Assembly: GCA_947501475.1 (NCBI GenBank)
Contig: CANMWA010000002.1
Location: forward strand, 310,001 to 374,000
DNA length: 64,000 bases
Source of the DNA: an uncultured Aquimarina sp.
Lineage (GTDB): Bacteria > Bacteroidota > Bacteroidia > Flavobacteriales > Flavobacteriaceae
Direction: 5' to 3'
Each line of letters starts with the position of its first letter. The first letter of the stretch is position 1. The notes beneath the pieces were generated by a model, which did no database searches, was not told the origin of the DNA, and was given only the letters and a program-made list of their open reading frames with translations. Shown one piece after another: positions 45,142 through 54,482 of the stretch. The position numbers were made by a program, and so were the translations under genes.

Positions 45142-47223
45142 TTAATATGTTACATTGACTGACTTTATCTTACTATAAGCACTATTTTTTAATACTACTC
45201 TTAATTGATATGTATATGTGTTATTAGGAGAAACAGATTGATCTACCAGTTTATTAGTGACCGGGGGTAATTGTTTCCATAATACTGGCTTTCCATCTTT
45301 TTTAGACTTATATATTATAATCTCTACCACTTCTTCTGGCATTTTTTTCCAGGATAAAGTAATATTTTTATTAACTCTATCGGCAATTGCTGTAAATCCA
45401 GTGATTAATTCTTGATTCGGATTATTCAGATTGGTTATCGTAATCGGAGTTGAGGGTAGTGATTTTAAACCACTATCATCTTCAGCAAAAATGGCATAAC
45501 GATACTTTATATCTGGTAATGCTTCATGGTCAATAAACTTAGATATTGTATCTGTTTTATATACTAACTGCCATCCTTTATCAGCTTCTGCTACTTTTTG
45601 GCGAAACAATTGATGTGATACTACATCATCACTACTACTGTTGATCCATTGTAAAAAAACACCATCTTCAATCACTTTATATTTTGAAAAAATAGGAGAT
45701 GATGGAGGAACTACATCGGGTTTCTTTAAGGCTAATTTCTCTGAAAAATCAGACATATTAAAACGTTGATCAACTGCAACAATTTGGTAATATACTTTAC
45801 TATTTAAGGATTTAATTTGTACCGTATCAGTAAACGTATTTGTTTCTATTGGAGAAACCGTAAGCTGTGAGACTTCTTCATTTTCAAGATTTCCTCTAAA
45901 AACACGATATCCTAACATATCTTTTTCGGTATTTGCCTTCCATTTTAGGTTTACAATCCCTAGCGTATCAACAACTCCTTCTACCCCCAAAGGTGCTGAT
46001 GGAGGTATCGAATCTATAGTTTGCACAAAAGCTGTCAAAGATGTGGTCTTCTGGTTACCTTTACCTACAGCTGTGATTTTAAAATAATTTGACGGATTTA
46101 GCTCTTTGTAGTTAGTTTTCCTTGAACTTACTGGTATGTCTGTTTTAACCACTGTATAAGGGCCTTTTTCTTGAGGTGCCCAGTTCAATTCGAATTTAGT
46201 AATCTGTTTTTCTGCTTCTTTTGGAAATTCCCAAAGAATATCTACCCCGCCAATTTTATCAAATTTATAATTTGATATATGAGGAACTGCTGCTAGTTTT
46301 TTAATTCCTTGAGCAGATGCTATTTCTGAAGAAGGACTTTGTTCTCCAAAAGGAGAAATTCCTTTTACTCTGTAGTAATATGTTTTATTGTTTTGTGATA
46401 TGGTATCTATATAAAACATTCTTTTTGATGGGCTACCTGGCTTATCATTTAGATTTACTAATGGAGTATCGCCTAAACGTTTAAAATCAGTACCATTTTC
46501 TGAACGCTCTAAATAATAAGAAGTAAATACTGTTTTGAACATCTCATATTCCCAGGTTAATAAGATATTCTTATCATCACCAATAGCTATAAGGTCTATA
46601 GGTTGTGGTAATTCTTCTTTTTTTGCAGGGTTCACATATACATTACCAGCTTCAACTTCTAACAATTCAATAGGAACAACTGTTCTTACAGTATAAAAGT
46701 ACTCTTCATTTTCATTGATATCAGTATCTACATATGCTAATCCGCCCAACAATGCAGCTTCATAATTTAAATCTGCAGCATAGAGTGCAAAAGAAAATCG
46801 CTGTTCAATTTCTTTTGCTTGATTAACAATCTGTGCTAATCCACCTTGGATTTGTTCTACCTGAAAAGTCTCTCCGTATAAAGATTGAGCAAGAACTGCA
46901 GCGTAATCGTTTTGTTCAACAATACTTTTCCACTCTTCTAATGGTTTTGGTACAATAGGAATAGCTGTCAACACCTTTTTTTCGGCAGTATTTAATTGCT
47001 GCCCATTTCTTTTTATTGTAAATCTTTCTACGATATATCCATACTTATTTGCTCTTTTCCATGCAGAAGGGCTTGAAATTGCCCAACGCAGTTTAACCTC
47101 ATTAGAATTTACCTTCGAAATTACTTTTATAAAAGGTTTTTCTACAACCCGATCCTGAGCTATACTACTACCATTAATAAAAAAGAGGGCCGTAATACAC
47201 AAAAACAAATACTTCTTCATCAT
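45142..47223 (-). CDS. Exported fibronectin type III repeat protein
   Basis: A 693-residue protein with signal peptide (to about residue 22, SIAQ) and repeated FN3 modules: VNLKWKANTEKDMLGYRVFRG, VFLQWINSSSDDVVSHQLFR and ITLSWKKMPEEVVEIIIYKS mark the second strands of three, and others lie at about 205-300 and 310-400. It ends with a strand SKIKSVNVTY and lacks a sorting domain. The start ATG overlaps the stop of the 1596-residue gene by four bases (ATGA), so translation of the two is coupled. It is probably a structural surface or periplasmic component of the locus. Confidence 0.8.
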   Translation of the reverse strand: MMKKYLFLCITALFFINGSSIAQDRVVEKPFIKVISKVNSNEVKLRWAISSPSAWKRANKYGYIVERFTIKRNGQQLNTAEKKVLTAIPIVPKPLEEWKSIVEQNDYAAVLAQSLYGETFQVEQIQGGLAQIVNQAKEIEQRFSFALYAADLNYEAALLGGLAYVDTDINENEEYFYTVRTVVPIELLEVEAGNVYVNPAKKEELPQPIDLIAIGDDKNILLTWEYEMFKTVFTSYYLERSENGTDFKRLGDTPLVNLNDKPGSPSKRMFYIDTISQNNKTYYYRVKGISPFGEQSPSSEIASAQGIKKLAAVPHISNYKFDKIGGVDILWEFPKEAEKQITKFELNWAPQEKGPYTVVKTDIPVSSRKTNYKELNPSNYFKITAVGKGNQKTTSLTAFVQTIDSIPPSAPLGVEGVVDTLGIVNLKWKANTEKDMLGYRVFRGNLENEEVSQLTVSPIETNTFTDTVQIKSLNSKVYYQIVAVDQRFNMSDFSEKLALKKPDVVPPSSPIFSKYKVIEDGVFLQWINSSSDDVVSHQLFRQKVAEADKGWQLVYKTDTISKFIDHEALPDIKYRYAIFAEDDSGLKSLPSTPITITNLNNPNQELITGFTAIADRVNKNITLSWKKMPEEVVEIIIYKSKKDGKPVLWKQLPPVTNKLVDQSVSPNNTYTYQLRVVLKNSAYSKIKSVNVTY

Positions 47224-50200
47224 CTAAATCTTAAAGGGTTTTTAAAGTCAATCTTAGCTTCGGATCCTTTTATCCCTCCAGGCAGCATATAATTCATCTT
47301 TACTTTGTACTTACCATATCGCATAAAATAATAGGCTTCATTTGTTAATGACATTGCAGGATGTTGGCCATTTATTATCCCTTGTGTAAAATCACTATAC
47401 ACTTGATCTCTAAGGTCTACAAAATCTTCTTTATAGATTCTAGCTAAATTATATCGATAAGGAAAATGTGTTTGTATTAAACTTCTATTGACATCATTTT
47501 CTAAACTTGTTACATAATCACTTTCAATAGGTAAAGCTCTTCTAGGCGGAACTCCTAATATATTAGTATCTCTTCTAGTAATTTGATATTTTCCGCCAAC
47601 AGGATAATTAGCATATAGTATTGGATTAATATCTTCTTTGAAATAATTATCTGTTAAAAGTGCTTCTTGAACTACCAAAGGCTTATTTTCTGAATGTAGA
47701 TTTCCTTCTAATTCAACCAAATCAAACCCTTCATAGTTATCAGCTCTATTAAATAAGAAGATAACATCAGAATTAATTTTACCTACATTATAACTTGAAA
47801 AAGAAATTGCATTTACTTTATTAGCAAAGGTTTTATACTTACTAGATTTAAACTCATAACTAAGTCGATCAATCTCACCATCTTTTATTATATTCTGCGC
47901 TTGATTCTTTCTTATTTCTGATGTATTATCTTCATCGTAGGTAGTCTTATCTGTAGTTGTTTGATTACTTGATGTACTACTTCCTGCTCCCTTAGGAGAA
48001 CTCACGATACTCATAAGGTACTTTGTTTCTTTACTTACTTTTGGAAATTTGTAAACAACTTTATTATCTGCATTATTATATCCAAATTCGGATTCTGCTA
48101 TTGCTCCTCCTTCATCAACATATTTAACCACACTTTTCCATTGTGAATCATCAAACAAATAATCCTGACCACGTTGTAACTGAATATATCCATTACCATA
48201 TTCTCCAGAATAAAACAATTGTTGATCAACCACAGGATAAGAATATTGAATATTATGCAATGGTATATGATCTGGTGCACCACCAGTAACAAAATTACGC
48301 TCTTCTATTTCGATTGCTTTTTGACCTTCTTCTAAAATGGTTCTGAAAACACCATTTATTTTCTCTTGGAAACTTACCTGTACAGTAACCTTTAGTTTTG
48401 TATCTGGTGGTAAAATATCATCAGAAATAAAGGTAGCACGATCATTCATACGCCCCCAATCTAACTCTCCTATTATTTCTTCTCCTTTTTCGTTGATAAC
48501 ATTAAAACGTTCAAGAATCACCTTATAGGTTTTATCACCATCATCTTCAGGGATTATTATAGGCTCATTCACCTTCATTGCAAATGCAGCTTGTGGTGCA
48601 GCAAAAACATCAATTTCATTACTTGCATCTTTTGGGGTGAGATCGGTAATCATTTTAATTCCTCCTAGTGGTCCAGCATTAACTAGTTCACACTCTTTAC
48701 CAATAGTCATTTTAAATCTAAAACTTCCTTTTACTAATCCCCCTAAAAGATCATAATAACCACCAACATATCCTCTAAACCAGAAAGGGTTTGGTCCTTT
48801 ACCCTGTAATAAAACAGCAGCCCCTCCTTTGATAATTGGTATTTTCTTTCTGACGAAAAACAGCTTAATATTAATTCCTAATTCACCTTGCAAATATGCA
48901 TAGGATTGTCCATTAGCATACCATCCATCAATACCTATTGCATCACTACTTCCTTTACATCTAGCCTCTCCATAATCTTTTAGCATAATATCAAAACCAA
49001 CACCGGCTTTAAAACGTGCATACAATATCAAAAAGTTAAGATCCCCTGTATCTATTTTAAAATCAGCTCCAAAAGCAAAACCTTTACCATCGCCTAGTGC
49101 ATTTAAATCTCGCATATAGTCTAACTCTTGCGCATCAACACCAAGTATTTCAGCGACTTCTGGTGGTGGTGGTGGACTACCAGGGATACGGTCACCCATC
49201 ATAAAATACCCACCTGTTTCTAAACTAAATGATCCAACTCCTATTTTTAAACCTAAGCGATCCGTTGGTGTACCCATATGAAAATACCATTCGTCTGGGG
49301 AAATATGAATAACTCCCCATCCTGCTCTTCCTTGAGAAGCACGGCCTTGTACAATCCCTCCCGCTACATTTACAAAAATATCTAACTGAGCATGAAAAGA
49401 TTTATTTACAAAATCGAACTGTATTCCTAATTTAGCTTTTATAGAAGCTTTTAAACTTAACTCTGCCTCGTATTCTGTATCTGCTTTTTCAAGAAATACA
49501 TTTCCTTTACCATCTTTGCCGGCTGTTAATTTATCTATTTGCCCCTCTAGCTCTTTACCAACCATCCCTTCTAGTTTCTCTGTCAATTTAGCCATCGGGT
49601 TAGGGATATCAAAGGCTTTCATAATTGATGCTTCTCCAAAGAATCCTAATCGATTTACTCCTCCTCGGTTATTAAATTCTATTTCAAAACCTGCTCCTAT
49701 AGAAACGGCAGTCTCACTACCTATAGCACCATATATCATTGCTTTCACACCCAAACTTGTAGATTTATTTGGGATATAGGATAATCCTGAAGGTGAAAAC
49801 TCTGTAATATTGCCTCCTGGTCTTCTCTTCATTCTATAATAAGCTCCCCCTGCAAATCCCGTAATAGTAAGTGGCCCTGCTTGTATTACTAATCCATGAA
49901 CTGCGGCATCTACATACCAATATCTAAAGTCTTTTCTACCAAAAATCGCTTTGGCGGTAATCGGCTTAATTTTTCCAAATTCGGCTCTAACTTCTGCAGA
50001 AAAACCGTCTCCGTACTCAGGATCATCTTCCATAAGTTGTAAGCTCCCACTTATCTTCATGCCCCCTAGATCAGCACTTAAATCAATAGCGGTTAACTCA
50101 ACTCTATTAAACTTCCAGCGTTGGCGGCGATTTTGCTCTTCAAACTTTCCTATAACTCGTACTGTTGCTCCGCCAGCAAAACCTTTTTTCATTAGGTTTA

Positions 50201-52010
50201 CCATGATATCAAACTCGATACCAGCCTCATAATCATTAGCTCTGAACCCTATATTTGCAATAGAAACCGGAAAATTAGCCAGTTTTACTTCGTCTTTATA
50301 TCCAAAATAATCTACTTTGATAATTGGAGATTCGGTCTGTAATACTAAATTCTGAAACTCTATTCCTTTAAACTGTATTGTTTTCTTTGTTTCTTTTTCT
50401 CCTTCGCCAACGGTATATTCTTCACCTTCTCGTTCCATAGAGTCTTTCTGGCTGGCAGAAATTGCCAATCTACCATTTAAAACTGCCTTGGGGCGAAAAC
50501 TTCCATCTATGACCGCTAGTTCTACTCCTGAATTAGGTAACAACTGAGCTTTGGCTTTAAATACATCAAAATTAATCGTATCTAATGTAGACACTGTTAG
50601 TGAGTATTCATCTTCAGAAATAATTCCTGCATATCCAAGTCCTAACTTATTTGTTTGCTCTGCATTATGTCCTTGACCAGTTTTTAACTTAGACACAGGT
50701 AACACTACACGACCTGCAAAACCTGCTCCTACTAATCGATTTGCAGCAAGTTCAATTCCTATTTCATCTACAGAAAACGCCCATGCTTTTGATTCAGAAG
50801 TTCTACCGGATTCTAACGGTATTAAATTTTTTGCAGCAAAATATCCTGAAACACCATAATTATCAATTAACAGATTGGCTGCCTCAAAAGCTACTCTACT
50901 TTTTTTAGAGATAGTTTCGGTTGTTTTAAATTGTTCTGGCATACCGATTTGCAGAGACTGCACATAAACACCACGCCAAGTTTCTGGCGAAGGCAGCAAC
51001 AATCCTTTATCATGATAATATTGGGGGAAATTTACATTTTCTGTTCTTAAATCACTAAAGTCAAAAACTGCATTATTAACAGAGAACATAAATTTGTCTT
51101 CCTGCCCAGCTAAAACAAAAGGAGAAAGACTTATTTCTACAATAAGATCGTTCCAATCTGATGCAATAGCTCTAAACTCTCCTTTTACTCTATTATCTAT
51201 TAGTATGGGTTCTTTTACTGCTCCAGTATATTTTACTTTTTCTGGTAGTGGTTTTCCTGTAGGATCTACAGGTAGAATCATATTTCGAGAAAATTGAACT
51301 TCTCCTTCAATTCCCATCTCTTTGACCCCATCACAATTTATGGTAACGAATGTTTTGTTTTGAGTATTACCTGTCTTATAATCAAATCCACCTTTAAGAA
51401 TCAATAGCCAATTACCGCCATTAAAAGGAATAAAAACATCTCCTAATAAAACTAGGTTAGCATCACCTACGATCCCTCCTTGATGAGAAAGTTTTACATT
51501 ATTAGCACCAAAAAACAGTTCTATTGGTAATCCTCTCTCGTCAGATTGTGGTAAGATCACTTTTACAAATACAGTAAGCTCTGTATAATCTTTATTAAAT
51601 ACTGCTTTAGTGAAGCCTAATTGGTATTCTACCTCATTAACTGTTTTTTTTATCCCTACTGGTAATACCTGAATATCTTCATTTCTAAAAGAACCAATCC
51701 AACGCCCTGTACTATCAATTTTTTTAAATCCTTCTTTTGCTTCAGCTTTTGCTTTAACAACATCATCACTAATTGCAGGAAATTCTCTTTTAATATTATC
51801 AAAAGTAAACTCTGGTGAAGTAATTTTGGTGAACGATTTTTTTATAGGAAATTTTTCATCCAATTCAGGGAAATGAACAAATTGCGAAGTAATTAATTCG
51901 TCTTCTACATTAACATCTTTCTTAACCGACAAAGAGTCTTTTTCACTATCTGTATAGCAAAAAGACTGCATACAAATAAAGCAGGTAAGTAGGAGTAATT
52001 TTAATTTCAT
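47220..52010 (-). CDS. Giant exported beta-rich protein, first gene of the toxin-like locus
   Basis: This 1596-residue protein has a signal peptide (MKLKLLLLTCFICMQSFCYT). I do not recognise a named family. Residues about 100-650 are long beta-rich stretches with alternating polar and hydrophobic residues; about 690-1130 are Gly- and aromatic-rich strands (GFAGGAYYRMKRR, FWFRGYVGGYYDLLGG) like large beta-structures of the outer membrane or an extracellular shell. A short helical part (about 800-830) and low-complexity TSSSNQTTTDKTTYDEDNTS (about 1340) follow. No sorting domain is present. As the first and largest gene of the array it is a candidate core or pore component. Confidence 0.6.
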   Translation of the reverse strand: MKLKLLLLTCFICMQSFCYTDSEKDSLSVKKDVNVEDELITSQFVHFPELDEKFPIKKSFTKITSPEFTFDNIKREFPAISDDVVKAKAEAKEGFKKIDSTGRWIGSFRNEDIQVLPVGIKKTVNEVEYQLGFTKAVFNKDYTELTVFVKVILPQSDERGLPIELFFGANNVKLSHQGGIVGDANLVLLGDVFIPFNGGNWLLILKGGFDYKTGNTQNKTFVTINCDGVKEMGIEGEVQFSRNMILPVDPTGKPLPEKVKYTGAVKEPILIDNRVKGEFRAIASDWNDLIVEISLSPFVLAGQEDKFMFSVNNAVFDFSDLRTENVNFPQYYHDKGLLLPSPETWRGVYVQSLQIGMPEQFKTTETISKKSRVAFEAANLLIDNYGVSGYFAAKNLIPLESGRTSESKAWAFSVDEIGIELAANRLVGAGFAGRVVLPVSKLKTGQGHNAEQTNKLGLGYAGIISEDEYSLTVSTLDTINFDVFKAKAQLLPNSGVELAVIDGSFRPKAVLNGRLAISASQKDSMEREGEEYTVGEGEKETKKTIQFKGIEFQNLVLQTESPIIKVDYFGYKDEVKLANFPVSIANIGFRANDYEAGIEFDIMVNLMKKGFAGGATVRVIGKFEEQNRRQRWKFNRVELTAIDLSADLGGMKISGSLQLMEDDPEYGDGFSAEVRAEFGKIKPITAKAIFGRKDFRYWYVDAAVHGLVIQAGPLTITGFAGGAYYRMKRRPGGNITEFSPSGLSYIPNKSTSLGVKAMIYGAIGSETAVSIGAGFEIEFNNRGGVNRLGFFGEASIMKAFDIPNPMAKLTEKLEGMVGKELEGQIDKLTAGKDGKGNVFLEKADTEYEAELSLKASIKAKLGIQFDFVNKSFHAQLDIFVNVAGGIVQGRASQGRAGWGVIHISPDEWYFHMGTPTDRLGLKIGVGSFSLETGGYFMMGDRIPGSPPPPPEVAEILGVDAQELDYMRDLNALGDGKGFAFGADFKIDTGDLNFLILYARFKAGVGFDIMLKDYGEARCKGSSDAIGIDGWYANGQSYAYLQGELGINIKLFFVRKKIPIIKGGAAVLLQGKGPNPFWFRGYVGGYYDLLGGLVKGSFRFKMTIGKECELVNAGPLGGIKMITDLTPKDASNEIDVFAAPQAAFAMKVNEPIIIPEDDGDKTYKVILERFNVINEKGEEIIGELDWGRMNDRATFISDDILPPDTKLKVTVQVSFQEKINGVFRTILEEGQKAIEIEERNFVTGGAPDHIPLHNIQYSYPVVDQQLFYSGEYGNGYIQLQRGQDYLFDDSQWKSVVKYVDEGGAIAESEFGYNNADNKVVYKFPKVSKETKYLMSIVSSPKGAGSSTSSNQTTTDKTTYDEDNTSEIRKNQAQNIIKDGEIDRLSYEFKSSKYKTFANKVNAISFSSYNVGKINSDVIFLFNRADNYEGFDLVELEGNLHSENKPLVVQEALLTDNYFKEDINPILYANYPVGGKYQITRRDTNILGVPPRRALPIESDYVTSLENDVNRSLIQTHFPYRYNLARIYKEDFVDLRDQVYSDFTQGIINGQHPAMSLTNEAYYFMRYGKYKVKMNYMLPGGIKGSEAKIDFKNPLRFR

Positions 52011-52035
52011 AAAGAAATGTTAAGATTTAGGGGTG

Positions 52036-52066
52036 CAATAATACAAAAAAAAACATTCTTAACAAC
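52036..52066 (-). promoter_or_regulatory. Putative promoter of the toxin-like locus
   Basis: Read on the minus strand, TATTATTG (52043-52036) differs from TAnnTTTG by one base, and GTTG (52066-52063) lies 19 bases upstream of it. The predicted transcript starts about 20 bases before the ATG at 52010. With no other good candidate in the array, it may serve the whole 21 kb. Confidence 0.35.
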
Positions 52067-52170
52067 TGAAAATCAAATGTTATGACATCTTTTTTATTAA
52101 AATTATTGGTAGTTTAATAAAAAGGCTACAATATTATATACTTAACAATGATACGGTTTTAACATAAAAA

Positions 52171-52210
52171 AAAGTTCTGGATCTTCAACTTCTTGAAGAT
52201 CCAGAACTTT
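52171..52210. terminator. Strong bidirectional-type hairpin
   Basis: AAAGTTCTGGATCTTCAA (52171-52188) and its exact reverse complement (52193-52210) form an 18-pair stem with a CTTC loop, flanked by A and T runs. It lies 58 bases after the stop of the small lipoprotein gene, reading on the minus strand, and insulates the toxin-like locus from upstream transcription. Confidence 0.88.
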
Positions 52211-52268
52211 TTTTACTAAAAATAAACTTTATACGGTATTCTAATATGTAGAAAAGTTAAACATCAAA

Positions 52269-52748
52269 TCATTGCATTTTTTTCGATAATTCATCAATTT
52301 GATTAGATTTTACCTTCATATACTCGCTTAATTTTTCAATTTCGTCTCCTGGGAGTTTACTCATGAGGCTTAGATATTGCTTAGATAAGCTACTGCTTGC
52401 TTTACCTAATTTAATAAAAGAATCCATGTCATGAGCATTTACAGCTTTTTTGTAGTTATACACATATCGCTCATAATCTTTAATATATTTTTTTGAATCT
52501 GCATTATCTGTATACCAAGAAGTTCCTGGTATACGCATTGACTTATTACTATTTCCTTTCTTCTTACTAGTGGTTTTTTTCTTCTTTTTAGGTTTTTGTA
52601 CTTCAGGTTTTTTTTCCTCGATAACAACTTCAGTTGTATCCTTAACAACTTCTACTGTGTCTAACTTATCAAGTTTAATGTCTTTTTTACACGATATAGC
52701 AAATAATAAAATAATACTCAAAAAAGAGATGAAAATGTTCTTTTTCAT
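52269..52748 (-). CDS. Small lysine-rich lipoprotein of unknown function
   Basis: A 159-residue lipoprotein: signal peptide with lipobox LLFAISC (Cys20), then a tether rich in Lys, Glu and Pro (residues about 47-69, KPEVQKPKKKKKTTSKKKG) and a helical C-terminal domain (about 80-159). A basic stretch after an acidic one suggests contact with peptidoglycan or membranes. No family is recognised. It stands between hisS and the strong hairpin, all on the minus strand, and may be co-transcribed with hisS (gap 77 bases). Confidence 0.65.
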   Translation of the reverse strand: MKKNIFISFLSIILLFAISCKKDIKLDKLDTVEVVKDTTEVVIEEKKPEVQKPKKKKKTTSKKKGNSNKSMRIPGTSWYTDNADSKKYIKDYERYVYNYKKAVNAHDMDSFIKLGKASSSLSKQYLSLMSKLPGDEIEKLSEYMKVKSNQIDELSKKMQ

Positions 52749-52825
52749 AATTTTGATTTTAAGAAAATATATTGATTATACAATGTTAACTATTATGCTT
52801 TTGAACATATTAATTTACAAAAATT

Positions 52826-54196
52826 TTATTGTAAAATCATTTTCAATTCTTCAAAATTCACTTCTTTTTGATCTCCAGACTTCATGTTTTTTAAGGTGAA
52901 CTTTTGGCTATCAATCTCTGATGTTCCTGCAAGCACAACAAAAGGAATCTCTCTCTTATTTGCATATCCCATTTGTTTTTTCATTTTTGCACTATCTGGA
53001 TATAACTCTGCTATGATATTGTTATTTCTAAGCTTGTCAACTGCTTTAAGGCAATACAACGCTTCAACATCTCCGAAATTAATAAATAGCACTTTGGTAG
53101 AGGGAGCAACTGTTTTTGGAAACAACCCTAATTCTTCAAGAACAAGATATATCCTGTCTAAACCAAAAGATATCCCAACGCCACTTATATTTTTTAATCC
53201 AAAAATACCTGTAAGATCATCATAACGACCTCCTCCTCCTATCGATCCCATTTTTACTGTATCGGGAGCAGCAACTTCAAAAATGGCACCTGTATAATAA
53301 TTTAACCCTCTTGCTAGTGTTACATCAAGATCAAGTCTTGCTGTTTTTAAAGTGATTTCTTGTATCGCATTTACAATAAACTGTAATTCTTCTACTCCTT
53401 TCATTCCTTCTTCAGAAGTAGTAAGCATACTTTTAAGTTTATTAATTTTTTCTTGCGAGGTTCCTGTAAAACTAAAAAGTGGTTTTACTTTTTCAATTGC
53501 AGCTTCAGAAATACCTTTATCTAGCATTTCTTTTTTCACACCATCTTCTCCAATTTTATCTAGTTTATCAAGCGCTACGGTAAAATCTATCAATTTATCG
53601 CTAGCCCCAATTACTTCTGCAATACCAGAAAGAATTTTGCGGTTATTAATTTTAATAGTTACCTCTCCTAGTTTAAGGTTGGTAAACACAGCATCGTATA
53701 ATTTAATAAAATCTATCTCTTGCCATAGAGATGTACTCCCAACTATATCTGCATCACATTGATAAAACTCTCTAAATCTACCTTTTTGCGGTCGATCTGC
53801 TCGCCAAACCGGTTGGATTTGGTATCTTTTAAAAGGAAACTCGATATCATTTTGGTGTTGTACTACGTAACGCGCAAAAGGTACAGTTAAATCATAACGT
53901 AATGCTTTTTCACTTATTTGAGATGTTATTTTGGTGCTATCTTTAGTAGTATAAAGAGTTTCGTCTACTTTTCTTAAATAATCTCCACTATTTAAGATTT
54001 TAAATATTAACCGATCACCTTCTTCTCCGTATTTACCCATTAACGTTTCACTATTCTCAAAACTTGGTGTTTCTATAGGGTGAAAACCAAATAACTGAAA
54101 CTGTTCTTTGATAGTATCCATAATATAACTTCTCTTGGCCACTACTGTTGGTGAAAAGTCACGTGTTCCTTTAGGTATCGATGGTTTTTGTGCCAT
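52826..54196 (-). CDS. hisS: Histidyl-tRNA synthetase
   Basis: HisS charges tRNA-His. The 456-residue class II synthetase has motif 1 around FHPIETPSFEN, the motif 2 arrangement FKRYQIQPVWRADRPQKGRF with REFYQCDADIVG, the histidine-specific LDVTLARGLNYYTGAIFE and motif 3 GGGRYDDLTGIFG / GVGISFGLDRIY. A C-terminal anticodon-binding domain (about 360-456) follows. Length is typical for Bacteroidetes. The ATG is at 54196 and the 286 bases upstream separate it from the divergent permease gene. Confidence 0.97.
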   Translation of the reverse strand: MAQKPSIPKGTRDFSPTVVAKRSYIMDTIKEQFQLFGFHPIETPSFENSETLMGKYGEEGDRLIFKILNSGDYLRKVDETLYTTKDSTKITSQISEKALRYDLTVPFARYVVQHQNDIEFPFKRYQIQPVWRADRPQKGRFREFYQCDADIVGSTSLWQEIDFIKLYDAVFTNLKLGEVTIKINNRKILSGIAEVIGASDKLIDFTVALDKLDKIGEDGVKKEMLDKGISEAAIEKVKPLFSFTGTSQEKINKLKSMLTTSEEGMKGVEELQFIVNAIQEITLKTARLDLDVTLARGLNYYTGAIFEVAAPDTVKMGSIGGGGRYDDLTGIFGLKNISGVGISFGLDRIYLVLEELGLFPKTVAPSTKVLFINFGDVEALYCLKAVDKLRNNNIIAELYPDSAKMKKQMGYANKREIPFVVLAGTSEIDSQKFTLKNMKSGDQKEVNFEELKMILQ

Positions 54197-54482
54197 TTTT
54201 TTAGTTTTTAGTCATTAGTAGTTAGAGTGTAGTTTATATGCATAAATAAATACTAAACTCTAAAAACAGTATAATTTATTTGTGAATAAAAAGAAACAAC
54301 CTGACAATCAAAAACATAACCAAATCCTGCCAACTTATTATTAATACATACTCACTAATTATGGCTGCAAATATCTAAAAAAGCGTAAAGACCTTTGCCA
54401 CTAAATATAAAAATCTTGTTTTTTTGAGTAACTTTAATTCTATTTTATAGTCCTATACAAAACATACTATCAATAAATAATT

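Noticed and set aside
30979..52010. Contractile injection system, T6SS or Rhs/TcC locus
   Set aside because: No sheath, tube, baseplate, VgrG, PAAR, AAA unfoldase or YD repeats in any of the genes.
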